The notes: generated by a model not told the origin, from the letters alone. DNA of 5,137 nucleotides from Pseudomonadota bacterium (GCA_021785335.1 JAJYFW010000179.1:1-5137); one strand, 5' to 3'. Counted from the stretch's first letter, positions 1 through 5,137 are shown. Translations and numbers: made by a program.

Positions 1-315
1 CGTGACGCCGCGCCAGAGCTGTGCCGACTGGTCGCGGAACGAGGGGAGCAGCACGTCGCCTGGCGCCATGGCGCTGGCGGCGCCGACGCCGACGGCCTCC
101 TGGCCGAGCGAGGAGGCGAAGGTGCCGAGGCGGCCGGTGCGCTGCAGTGCCACCGCCTTCGCGTCGAAGGTACGGGTGAGCACCATGGCGCGATAGAGGG
201 GGAGCAGGTTTGCGGCCGGCGCGGCGAAATCCGGCAGGGGGCCGGTCGGGTGGCCGTCCGCGTCGATGTAGCGCGTGAAGCTGACGGTGAACTGCGCGGC
301 GGTTTCGGTTGTCAT
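1..315 (-). CDS. pdhA: 2-oxoacid (pyruvate) dehydrogenase E1 component, alpha subunit, N-terminal part (cut by window edge)
   Basis: This is an open frame of 105 codons, read leftwards from an ATG at 315-313 and leaving the window without a stop. It would encode the alpha subunit of the thiamine-diphosphate E1 enzyme that decarboxylates pyruvate or a related 2-oxoacid and passes the acyl group to lipoyl-E2. Seen: a leader of about 38 residues, then LYRAMVLTRTFDAKAVALQR (40-59), GRLGTFASSLGQEA (61-74) and LLPSFRDQSAQLWRG (89-103). These match the start of the E1 alpha fold: a helix with an R-x-x-D-like pattern, the G-R-L-G segment, the G-Q-E-A segment and a P-x-(F/Y)-R-D loop. The N-terminal extension fits the Bacillus-like PdhA/BkdA branch. 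The diphosphate-binding GDG...N motif would lie outside the window, so the substrate (pyruvate, branched-chain acid or acetoin) cannot be fixed. A GGGGGA ribosome site (325-320) sits 4 bases before the ATG. It is divergent from the metal ATPase. The family call is firm; the symbol is less so. Confidence 0.88.
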   Translation of the reverse strand, partial: MTTETAAQFTVSFTRYIDADGHPTGPLPDFAAPAANLLPLYRAMVLTRTFDAKAVALQRTGRLGTFASSLGQEAVGVGAASAMAPGDVLLPSFRDQSAQLWRGVT

Positions 316-365
316 TGCTTCCCCCGGCTCGCGGGCATCCTGCGCGGGGACGGTGGCACCGGGCA

Positions 366-379
366 TTGCGCTGGATCAA
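366..379. promoter_or_regulatory. FNR/FixK-like box 1 in the divergent promoter region
   Basis: The 14 bases read TTGCG-CTGG-ATCAA. Eight of the ten defined positions match the TTGAT-N4-ATCAA consensus of FNR/FnrL/FixK-type regulators, and one half-site is perfect. Its centre is at 372.5. Read leftwards, a class II promoter (box at about -41.5) would start transcription near 331, leaving a leader of about 16 bases that includes the E1 alpha ribosome site. A weak -10-like CAGGAT lies at 342-337 on the minus strand. Binding and the identity of the regulator are inferred. Confidence 0.5.
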
Positions 380-420
380 TAGGATTCAGCAGCGCATGGG
401 TGGCGCTCGCGCCTCCGCGC

Positions 421-434
421 TTGATCTGGTTCAA
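421..434. promoter_or_regulatory. FNR/FixK-like box 2 upstream of the P1B-5 ATPase
   Basis: The 14 bases read TTGAT-CTGG-TTCAA, 9 of 10 defined positions of the FNR/FixK consensus. The centre is at 427.5, 55 bases (about five helical turns) from box 1. If used as a class II site, transcription would start near 469, leaving a leader of about 19 bases before the GTG at 488. The box overlaps an alternative in-frame ATG at 434, which argues that this ATG is not the true start. Activity is inferred from sequence only. Confidence 0.6.
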
Positions 435-456
435 TGTGGATCCCTGCGCCGCGGCG

Positions 457-462
457 GATGGT
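457..462 (+). promoter_or_regulatory. Possible -10 element of the ATPase promoter
   Basis: GATGGT begins 36 bases after the start of FNR-like box 2, which is -12 to -7 for a start site near 469. It matches TATAAT at only three positions, as is usual for activator-dependent promoters in GC-rich genomes. The same spacing and a near-identical hexamer recur downstream of box 3. Weak on its own. Confidence 0.3.
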
Positions 463-475
463 CGGCGCGGTTTGC

Positions 476-481
476 GGAAGG
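476..481 (+). promoter_or_regulatory. Ribosome binding site that decides the ATPase start (GTG 488)
   Basis: GGAAGG lies 6 bases before the GTG at 488. The in-frame ATGs at 434 and 458 lack a comparable Shine-Dalgarno sequence. The residues that would precede the GTG (MWIPAPRRMVGAVCGRWR) are not membrane-like or family-like, whereas hydrophobic sequence begins soon after it. Confidence 0.65.
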
Positions 482-487
482 TGGCGC

Positions 488-2776
488 GTGTCGTTCGAAC
501 GGGTGCTGCATCGTGCGCTGATCGCCATCGCGGTCGTGGGGCTGGCGGCGGGGCTGGTGGCGCATGGCGCGGGCCTGGCGGGGCTCGCGGGCATTCTGTG
601 GACGCTGACCACGCTGCCGGTCGCGGCGGGGCTGCTGCTTGCGATCGTGCGCGATTTGCTGGCGGGGAGGCTCGGCGTCGATATCATCGCGCTGATCTCG
701 ATGCTGGGGGCGGTGCTGCTGGGCCAGCCGCTCGCTGGCGCGGTGGTGGCGCTGATGTACGCGGGCGGCACGATGCTCGAGGACCTTGCGGTGGCGCGGG
801 CGGAGCGCAACCTGCGCGCGCTGGCGGACCGGGCGCCGCGGGTGGCGCACCGCTATGCGGACGGGGGCATCGCGGATGTACCGGTGGAGGCGGTCGAGGT
901 CGGCGACCGGCTGCTGGTGCGCGGCGGCGAGATCGTGCCGGTGGATGGCGTCGTCACGAGCGAGCAGGCCGTGGTGGATGAAGCGACGCTGACCGGCGAG
1001 GCGATCGCGGTGGTGCGCGCGAAGGGCGGCGCGGTGGCGAGCGGCGTGGTGAATGCCGGCCAGGCGTTCGACCTGCGCGCGACGGCGCTGGCGGCGGACA
1101 GCACCTATGCCGGCATCGTGAAGATGGTCGCGGCGGCCCAGGCGACGAAGGCGCCGCTGGTGCGGCTCGCCGATCGTTTCGCGCTCGTGCTGCTGCCGGC
1201 GACCGTCGTGGTGGCGCTGGCGGCGTGGCTCGCCTCGGGCGACCCGCTGCGGGGGCTCGCGGTGTTCGTGGCGGCGACCCCCTGCCCGCTCATTCTCGCG
1301 GCACCCGTGGCGTTCATCGCGGGGGTGGCGCAGGCGGCGTGGCGCGGGATCCTGGTCAAGGGCGGCGGTGCGCTGGAGAAGCTCGCGCGGGTGCAAACGG
1401 TGCTGTTCGACAAGACCGGCACGCTGACGGTGGGGGGCGCGCGGCTGCTCTCGATCGAGACGGCGCCGGGGGAGGACGCGCAGGAGGTGCTGCGGCTCGC
1501 GGCGTCGCTGGAGCAGGCCTCGCACCACGTGGTCGCGGACGTGATCGTGAGGAGCGCCGCCGAACGCGGGCTGGCGCTGTCCCTGCCCGAGCATGCGCGC
1601 GAGACGATGGGCACGGGGCTGCGCGGGGCCGTCGGCGGGCGGGCGGTCACGGCGGGCGCGGTGACGCTGCTGCCGGTGGAGGCGCGCAGCCTCGGGTGGG
1701 TGGTGCGGGCGCTGCGGCGGGCGGCGTGGCGCTCCGCGCTCACCGTGTTCGTTGCGGTGGACGAACGGCCCGTGGGCGCGCTGCTCCTGGCCGACGAGCT
1801 GCGCGCGGATGCGCCGCGGGCGATCCGCACGCTGCGCGAGGCGGGGGTGGGCCGCGTGCTGATGGTGACGGGCGACCGGGCGGAGACGGCGGAGACGATC
1901 GGGGCGGCGCTCGACCTCGACCAGGTGCTGGCGGACCGGGTGCCGTCCGACAAGGTGGACGCGGTGCGCTTCGAGCAGCAGCGCCAGACGACGGCGATGG
2001 TGGGCGACGGCATCAACGACGCGCCGGCGCTGGCGGCGGCGGATGTGGGGATCGCGCTCGGGGCGCGCGGGGCGAGCGCGTCATCGGAGGCGGCGGACGC
2101 GGTGATCCTGGCCGATGAGATCGACCGCGTGGGCGAGGCGATCCTGATCGCGCGGCGGGCGCGGCGGGTCGCGGTGGAAAGCATCCTGGCCGGGATGGGG
2201 CTTTCCGGGCTTGCGATGCTGGCGGCGGCGGTGGGGTGGCTGGCGCCGGTGCCGGCGGCGATCGTGCAGGAAGTGATCGACGTGGTGGTGATCGTGAACG
2301 CGCTCAGGGCGTTGCGGCCGGCCCGGCGGCGCGTGCGCGCGGCGTTGCCGGAAGCGACGGGGCGCGCGTTGCGGCGCGACCACGAGGCGCTGGGGGCGAG
2401 CCTCGACGCGCTGCGCGGGATCGCGGACGAACTGGACGACGCGCCGGAGGAGCGCGCGGTGGCGCTGATCGCCGAGGCGAACGCGCTGGTGCGCCAGCAC
2501 ATCGTGGCGCATGAGCGCGAGGACGAGGGGACGATGCAGCGCCTGCTTTCGGCCAGCGAGGCGGATGGCATCAGCCTCGCGGCGGTGAGCCGGGCGCACC
2601 GGGAGATCCTGCACCTGGCACGGCTGCTGGACCGGCTGGCGGAGGACCTGCCGGCGGAGCGGGCCGACCGCTACCTGGTGCGCGACGCGCAGCGGCTGAT
2701 CGAGTCACTCGCGCAGATCGTGCGCATCCACTCGGCGCAGGAGGACGATATCTACCAGACGTTCGCCGCGGGCTGA
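488..2776 (+). CDS. P1B-5-type heavy-metal P-type ATPase with C-terminal hemerythrin-like domain (Nia-like, likely Ni/Fe export)
   Basis: This integral membrane pump is predicted to move a transition metal out of the cytoplasm using ATP. Seen in the 762-residue form: four hydrophobic segments (about 10-29, 32-58, 64-79, 82-100); an actuator domain with TGE (169-171); a membrane segment with the metal-site motif TPCP (264-267); the phosphorylation site DKTGT (Asp308); TGD (461-463); GDGIND (506-511); and a last membrane pair ending QEVIDVVVIVNALRAL from 594. There is no N-terminal CxxC metal domain. The tail (about 628-762) is hemerythrin-like, with His632, H671-x3-H675-E676, His704/His709 and H748-x3-E752-D753. 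Known: TPC plus a hemerythrin tail defines P1B-5 ATPases such as Sinorhizobium meliloti Nia, linked to Ni and Fe. Odd: the nucleotide-domain HP dipeptide is replaced by HH (346-347), and the TPC cysteine is the only cysteine. An upstream ATG at 434 would add 18 residues. The family is certain; the metal is inferred. Confidence 0.95.
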   Translation: MSFERVLHRALIAIAVVGLAAGLVAHGAGLAGLAGILWTLTTLPVAAGLLLAIVRDLLAGRLGVDIIALISMLGAVLLGQPLAGAVVALMYAGGTMLEDLAVARAERNLRALADRAPRVAHRYADGGIADVPVEAVEVGDRLLVRGGEIVPVDGVVTSEQAVVDEATLTGEAIAVVRAKGGAVASGVVNAGQAFDLRATALAADSTYAGIVKMVAAAQATKAPLVRLADRFALVLLPATVVVALAAWLASGDPLRGLAVFVAATPCPLILAAPVAFIAGVAQAAWRGILVKGGGALEKLARVQTVLFDKTGTLTVGGARLLSIETAPGEDAQEVLRLAASLEQASHHVVADVIVRSAAERGLALSLPEHARETMGTGLRGAVGGRAVTAGAVTLLPVEARSLGWVVRALRRAAWRSALTVFVAVDERPVGALLLADELRADAPRAIRTLREAGVGRVLMVTGDRAETAETIGAALDLDQVLADRVPSDKVDAVRFEQQRQTTAMVGDGINDAPALAAADVGIALGARGASASSEAADAVILADEIDRVGEAILIARRARRVAVESILAGMGLSGLAMLAAAVGWLAPVPAAIVQEVIDVVVIVNALRALRPARRRVRAALPEATGRALRRDHEALGASLDALRGIADELDDAPEERAVALIAEANALVRQHIVAHEREDEGTMQRLLSASEADGISLAAVSRAHREILHLARLLDRLAEDLPAERADRYLVRDAQRLIESLAQIVRIHSAQEDDIYQTFAAG
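2366..2773 (+). other. Hemerythrin-like (HHE) domain of the ATPase
   Basis: This is the coding segment for a helical, soluble C-terminal domain of about 135 residues after the last membrane helix. Candidate di-iron ligands in order are His632 (codon 2381), His671 (2498), His675 and Glu676 (2510, 2513), His704 or His709 (2597, 2612), His748 (2729) and Glu752/Asp753 (2741, 2744). The spacing gives H...HxxxHE...H...HxxxED over four predicted helices. The classical fold uses five histidines and two carboxylates, so a di-iron site looks intact. Whether it senses O2, redox state or iron is not shown by the sequence. Confidence 0.85.
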
Positions 2777-2802
2777 GCGCGGGACGGCGCGGCGCCGGGC
2801 AA

Positions 2803-2816
2803 TTGATCGACATCAG
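2803..2816. promoter_or_regulatory. FNR/FixK-like box 3 upstream of the beta-propeller gene
   Basis: The 14 bases read TTGAT-CGAC-ATCAG, 9 of 10 consensus positions, in the spacer after the ATPase gene. Centre 2809.5; a class II start site would fall near 2851, giving a leader of about 83 bases to the ATG at 2934. This would give the propeller gene its own promoter rather than only read-through from the ATPase. Regulator identity is inferred. Confidence 0.6.
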
Positions 2817-2838
2817 TGACAGCGTGGCCGCTCGTGCG

Positions 2839-2844
2839 CATGGT
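2839..2844 (+). promoter_or_regulatory. Possible -10 element of the beta-propeller promoter
   Basis: CATGGT begins exactly 36 bases after the start of FNR-like box 3. That is the same spacing as the GATGGT hexamer relative to box 2. Three of six positions match TATAAT. The repeated geometry is the main support. Confidence 0.3.
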
Positions 2845-2920
2845 GCGATGGCCGTTTCGTTTTCGCGCGCGCCGTTTTGTCGTGGACGTGGCGCGAGGTT
2901 TCCCCGGCCGACCAGCAACC

Positions 2921-2926
2921 GGGAGG
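2921..2926 (+). promoter_or_regulatory. Ribosome binding site that decides the propeller start (ATG 2934)
   Basis: GGGAGG, continuing as GTGA, is a near-perfect Shine-Dalgarno sequence 7 bases before the ATG at 2934. An in-frame ATG at 2877 would add 19 polar residues before the export signal and would cover this site. The start at 2934 is therefore preferred. Confidence 0.8.
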
Positions 2927-2933
2927 TGACGTG

Positions 2934-4496
2934 ATGCATGCACAATCGCATCGGGGTCGCGCCGCGAGGTTTGGGGGTTTGCTCGCGCTCGCGCTTGTCG
3001 CGTCGGCCCCGCCGGGCTTCGGACAAGCGCCGGGCTTCGGACGAGCGCCCGGCTTCGGACAGGCGGGTGGCTCGGTCACGACCTATCACGCCGACGCGGC
3101 GCGCAGCGGACACTACGTGGCGCCGGGGCTCACCTGGCAGGCGGCGGCGCGGATGGCGCCGGACGCGGGGTTCGATGGCCGGGTGCCGGGGCATGTCTAT
3201 GCGCAGCCGCTGGTGTGGAACCCGGGCAACGGGGCGGCGGCGCGGCTGATCGTGGTGACCGAGAGCAACGAGGTCGTGGCGCTCGATGCCGGCACCGGGC
3301 GGACAATCTGGCGGCGGCATCTCGGCGTGGCCCTGCCGTCGACCAAGTTCCCGTGCACCAATGTCGATCCCGTGGGCATCACCGGCACGCCGGTCATCGA
3401 TCCGCGCGCGGGGGCACTCTATCTCGACGCGATGATCGGCGGGCCGGGTGGGCCGCGGCAGGAGGTCTTCGGCCTCGCGCTCTCGAACGGGGCGACGCTG
3501 CCCGGATGGCCGGTCGACGTGCGCAAGGCGCTGGCGGCGCGGGGGCTCGAGTTCGTCGAGCGCAACCAGCAGCAGCGCGCGGCGCTGGCGCTGATCGGCG
3601 GGCGCGTGTTCGTCGCGTTTGGCGGGTTCGCGGGCGATTGCGGGTGGTACCACGGCATGGTGCTCGGCCTGGACACCGCGCCGCCGCGGCTCGCGGCCGT
3701 GTGGATGACGCGGGGGCTGAAGGGGGGGGTGTGGGCGCCTGGCGGGATCAGCGTGGCGGGCGGACACCTGTTCTTCGCGACCGGCAACACCGAGCGCGCG
3801 CCGACGGCGATCGGGTGGGATGACGGGGTGAGCGTGTTCCGCGAGACGCCGGCGCTGGCGCACACGACCGACCCAAGGGACAGCTTCGCGCCACAGAATT
3901 TCGCCCATCTCGACGACCTCGACCTCGATCTCGGCGGCACGGAGCCGTTGCCGCTGACCATGCCGGACGGGGCACGCCGGCTGATGGCCCTGGGCAAGGA
4001 CGGCAAGGCCTACCTGCTGGATCGCGGCAATCTCGGCGGCATCGGCGGGGCGGTCGCGGTGCGGCGCGTGGCGGGAGGCCCGATCATCACGGCGCCCGCG
4101 GTCTATCGGGAGGGGGGGCGGACGGTGGTGGCGTTCCGCGCGCCGGACGCGATCTGTCCCGCGGGGCACGAGGCGACGGCGCTGGTGGGGCTCGCGGTGA
4201 GCGATGGCGGCATGCGACCGATGTGGTGCGCGCCCGTTCATGGCGGCGGCATTCCCATCGTGACCACGGCGGAGCGCGGGGACGACCCCGTCATCTGGTT
4301 CGTGGGTGCCGAGGGCGACAACCGGCTGCACGGTTTTCGCGGGGACACCGGCCAGGCGGTCTACACCGGCGACACCGTCCTTCCCGGGCTGCGCCACTTC
4401 GTCACGCCAGTGGTCGCGGGCGGACGGCTCTACGTCGCGGGCGACGGGCGGATCTTCGCCTTCACCTGGAACCGGCAGTCCGCCGCCCGCCGGTAG
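2934..4496 (+). CDS. Exported PQQ-like beta-propeller repeat protein of unknown function
   Basis: This 520-residue protein is predicted to be exported to the periplasm. Seen: a basic n-region (1-13), a hydrophobic core GGLLALALVASA (14-25), a PGFG(Q/R)A repeat (27-44), then a repeated beta-propeller. Blade-like stretches include ESNEVVALDAGTGRTIW near 109-125, LMALGKDGKAYLLDR, an EGDNRLHGFRGDTGQ stretch and RLYVAGDGRIFAFTW at the end. The pattern V-x-A-L-D-A-x-T-G-x-x-x-W is typical of PQQ-type propeller repeats. The central segment NVDPVGITGTPVID and the GDCGWYHG and WAPGGI motifs look like conserved family features. The mature part has four cysteines (141, 236, 408, 432), which could form two disulfides. 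There is no CxxCH heme motif. At 520 residues it is shorter than typical quinoprotein alcohol or glucose dehydrogenases, and I see no firm PQQ-binding set, so enzymatic activity is not claimed. It follows the ATPase by 157 bases with its own likely promoter. Confidence 0.85.
   Translation: MHAQSHRGRAARFGGLLALALVASAPPGFGQAPGFGRAPGFGQAGGSVTTYHADAARSGHYVAPGLTWQAAARMAPDAGFDGRVPGHVYAQPLVWNPGNGAAARLIVVTESNEVVALDAGTGRTIWRRHLGVALPSTKFPCTNVDPVGITGTPVIDPRAGALYLDAMIGGPGGPRQEVFGLALSNGATLPGWPVDVRKALAARGLEFVERNQQQRAALALIGGRVFVAFGGFAGDCGWYHGMVLGLDTAPPRLAAVWMTRGLKGGVWAPGGISVAGGHLFFATGNTERAPTAIGWDDGVSVFRETPALAHTTDPRDSFAPQNFAHLDDLDLDLGGTEPLPLTMPDGARRLMALGKDGKAYLLDRGNLGGIGGAVAVRRVAGGPIITAPAVYREGGRTVVAFRAPDAICPAGHEATALVGLAVSDGGMRPMWCAPVHGGGIPIVTTAERGDDPVIWFVGAEGDNRLHGFRGDTGQAVYTGDTVLPGLRHFVTPVVAGGRLYVAGDGRIFAFTWNRQSAARR
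3012..3065 (+). repeat. Three tandem 18-base units encoding PGFG(Q/R)A
   Basis: Three consecutive in-frame 18-base copies encode PGFGQA, PGFGRA and PGFGQA (residues 27-44) right after the signal-peptide core. The copies are nearly identical in DNA: units one and two share GGCTTCGGAC-ARGCG or a one-base variant of it. This points to recent slippage or duplication rather than old conservation. The unit ends in G-x-A, which resembles a signal peptidase I site. Confidence 0.9.
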
Positions 4497-4505
4497 CGGC
4501 GGGCG
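4484..4505. terminator. GC hairpin across the stop codon between convergent genes
   Basis: A perfect 9-bp inverted repeat, CGCCCGCCG and CGGCGGGCG, flanks a four-base GTAG loop that contains the TAG stop of the propeller gene. It lies at the junction with the convergent efflux gene, whose stop is at 4517-4515, so it could serve both directions. No U-tract follows on either side, so it is not a textbook intrinsic terminator. It could instead stabilise the mRNA end. Confidence 0.4.
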
Positions 4506-4514
4506 CGCGGCGGG

Positions 4515-5137
4515 TCAGCCCATGCGCTGGTCCGGGTCGCGGAGGACGACGTAGATCGCCGGGATCACCAGCACCGTGAGCAGCGTCGAGGAAGCGAGGC
4601 CGAACAGGAGCGAGATGGCGAGGCCCTGGAAGATCGGGTCCGTGAGGATGGTCGCCGCGCCAATCATCGCCGAGAGGGCGGTGAGCAGGATGGGGCGGAA
4701 GCGGATCGCGCCGGCGTCGAGCAGCACCTCGCGCAGGGTCTTTCCGGGGGCGGCACCGTGGCGGACGAAATCCACCAGCAGGATCGAGTTGCGCACGATG
4801 ATGCCGGCAAGGGCAATGAAGCCGATCATCGAGGTGGCGGTGAACGGCGCGTTGAACAGCCAATGGCCGGGCAGGATGCCGATGAGCGTCAGCGGCACCG
4901 GTGTCAGGATCACCAGCGGCAGCTTGAAGCTGCCGAACTGGGCCACGACGAGGATGTAGATGCCGATGAGCGCCACCATGAACGCGGCCCCCATGTCGCG
5001 GAAGGTGACATAGGTGATCTCCCACTCGCCGTCCCACAGCAGGCTGGGCTTCGCCTCGTTGCGGGGCTGGCCGCGCAGGCGGATCTCCGGGCGCGGCAGG
5101 TTGCCCCAGTTGTGCTGCGCGATCGCCTTGTCGACGG
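4515..5137 (-). CDS. RND-family efflux transporter permease, C-terminal part (cut by window edge)
   Basis: The frame is open from the right edge to a TGA at 4517-4515, giving 206 visible residues of a protein that normally exceeds 1000. RND permeases are inner-membrane proton antiporters that work with a periplasmic adaptor and an outer-membrane channel to expel drugs or other toxic compounds. Seen: a short piece of the second periplasmic domain ending LLWDGEWEITYVTFRDMG, then five hydrophobic segments matching TM8-TM12. These include AAFMVALIGIYILVVAQF, the conserved GIIVRNSILLVDF (bases 4805-4767) and FRPILLTALSAMIG before the last helix. The C-terminus is short and soluble (LRDPDQRMG). The true start is outside the window; the in-frame ATG at 4994 is internal. 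The proton-relay residues lie in TM4, outside the window, so substrate and subfamily (AcrB-like or other) cannot be set. It is convergent with the propeller gene with only 18 bases between stops, so it is probably not part of the same transcription unit. Confidence 0.92.
   Translation of the reverse strand, partial: VDKAIAQHNWGNLPRPEIRLRGQPRNEAKPSLLWDGEWEITYVTFRDMGAAFMVALIGIYILVVAQFGSFKLPLVILTPVPLTLIGILPGHWLFNAPFTATSMIGFIALAGIIVRNSILLVDFVRHGAAPGKTLREVLLDAGAIRFRPILLTALSAMIGAATILTDPIFQGLAISLLFGLASSTLLTVLVIPAIYVVLRDPDQRMG

Noticed and set aside
2..196. A 64-codon plus-strand frame at the left edge
   Set aside because: It is antisense to the E1 alpha gene, whose translation has recognisable conserved segments.
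431..1594. A 387-codon open frame on the minus strand opposite the ATPase
   Set aside because: It is a low-complexity Arg/His/Gln-rich translation, the mirror of the well-supported ATPase reading frame.
1105..2571. A 488-codon Ser/Ala/Thr-rich frame on the minus strand
   Set aside because: Its composition is typical of an out-of-frame shadow of GC-rich coding DNA, and it covers conserved ATPase motifs on the plus strand.
2785..2797. A small inverted repeat (CGGCG/CGCCG) just after the ATPase stop as a terminator
   Set aside because: It has only a 5-bp stem and a 3-base loop, no U-tract, and lies in DNA where such GC repeats arise easily by chance.
2846..2877. Repeated CGTTT(T) runs in the spacer before the propeller gene as an operator
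   Set aside because: The copies are short and unevenly spaced. They stand out mainly because the surrounding DNA is so GC-rich.
2877..2933. Upstream ATG at 2877 as the propeller start
   Set aside because: It would place 19 polar residues before the signal peptide and bury a near-perfect ribosome site located 7 bases before ATG 2934.
2571..4397. A 608-codon open frame on the minus strand opposite the propeller gene
   Set aside because: Its translation is rich in Arg, Pro, His and Ala with no domain-like pattern. The opposite strand has a clear propeller protein with a signal peptide and ribosome site. Long antisense frames are common in very GC-rich DNA.
4576..4959. A 127-codon plus-strand frame opposite the RND gene
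   Set aside because: The minus strand gives clear RND transmembrane motifs here; the plus-strand translation shows no family pattern.

Overview
The window is very GC-rich, and its codons end almost always in G or C. It looks like a chromosomal stretch from a high-GC proteobacterium. An alphaproteobacterium, for example of the Acetobacteraceae type, is my best guess from codon use and gene families, but the sequence does not prove it.

Layout, left to right. (1) The first 315 bases hold the N-terminal third of a thiamine-diphosphate-dependent 2-oxoacid (pyruvate) dehydrogenase E1 alpha gene, read leftwards and cut by the window edge. (2) A 172-base divergent promoter region carries two FNR/FixK-like palindromes 55 bases apart. 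(3) A rightward gene encodes a 762-residue P1B-type metal ATPase with a TPCP transport motif and a C-terminal hemerythrin-like domain, the hallmark of the P1B-5 (Nia-type, Ni/Fe-associated) group. (4) A 157-base spacer carries a third FNR-like palindrome. (5) A rightward gene encodes an exported 520-residue PQQ-type beta-propeller protein of unknown function, with a small hexapeptide repeat at the export signal. (6) A short GC hairpin spans its stop codon. (7) The leftward 3' end of an RND efflux permease gene runs off the right edge.

How it may fit together: all three promoters inside the window have a TTGAT-N4-ATCAA-like box. Each box lies about 36-37 bases from a weak -10-like hexamer and close to a good ribosome binding site. 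This suggests a small low-oxygen regulon: a 2-oxoacid dehydrogenase, a metal-exporting ATPase with a di-iron (possibly O2- or redox-sensing) tail, and a periplasmic propeller protein. The ATPase architecture is known. The shared regulation, the altered HP motif in the ATPase and the odd signal-peptide repeat are the points that deserve a second look. I did not find an obviously new multi-gene system, mobile element, CRISPR array or RNA gene.
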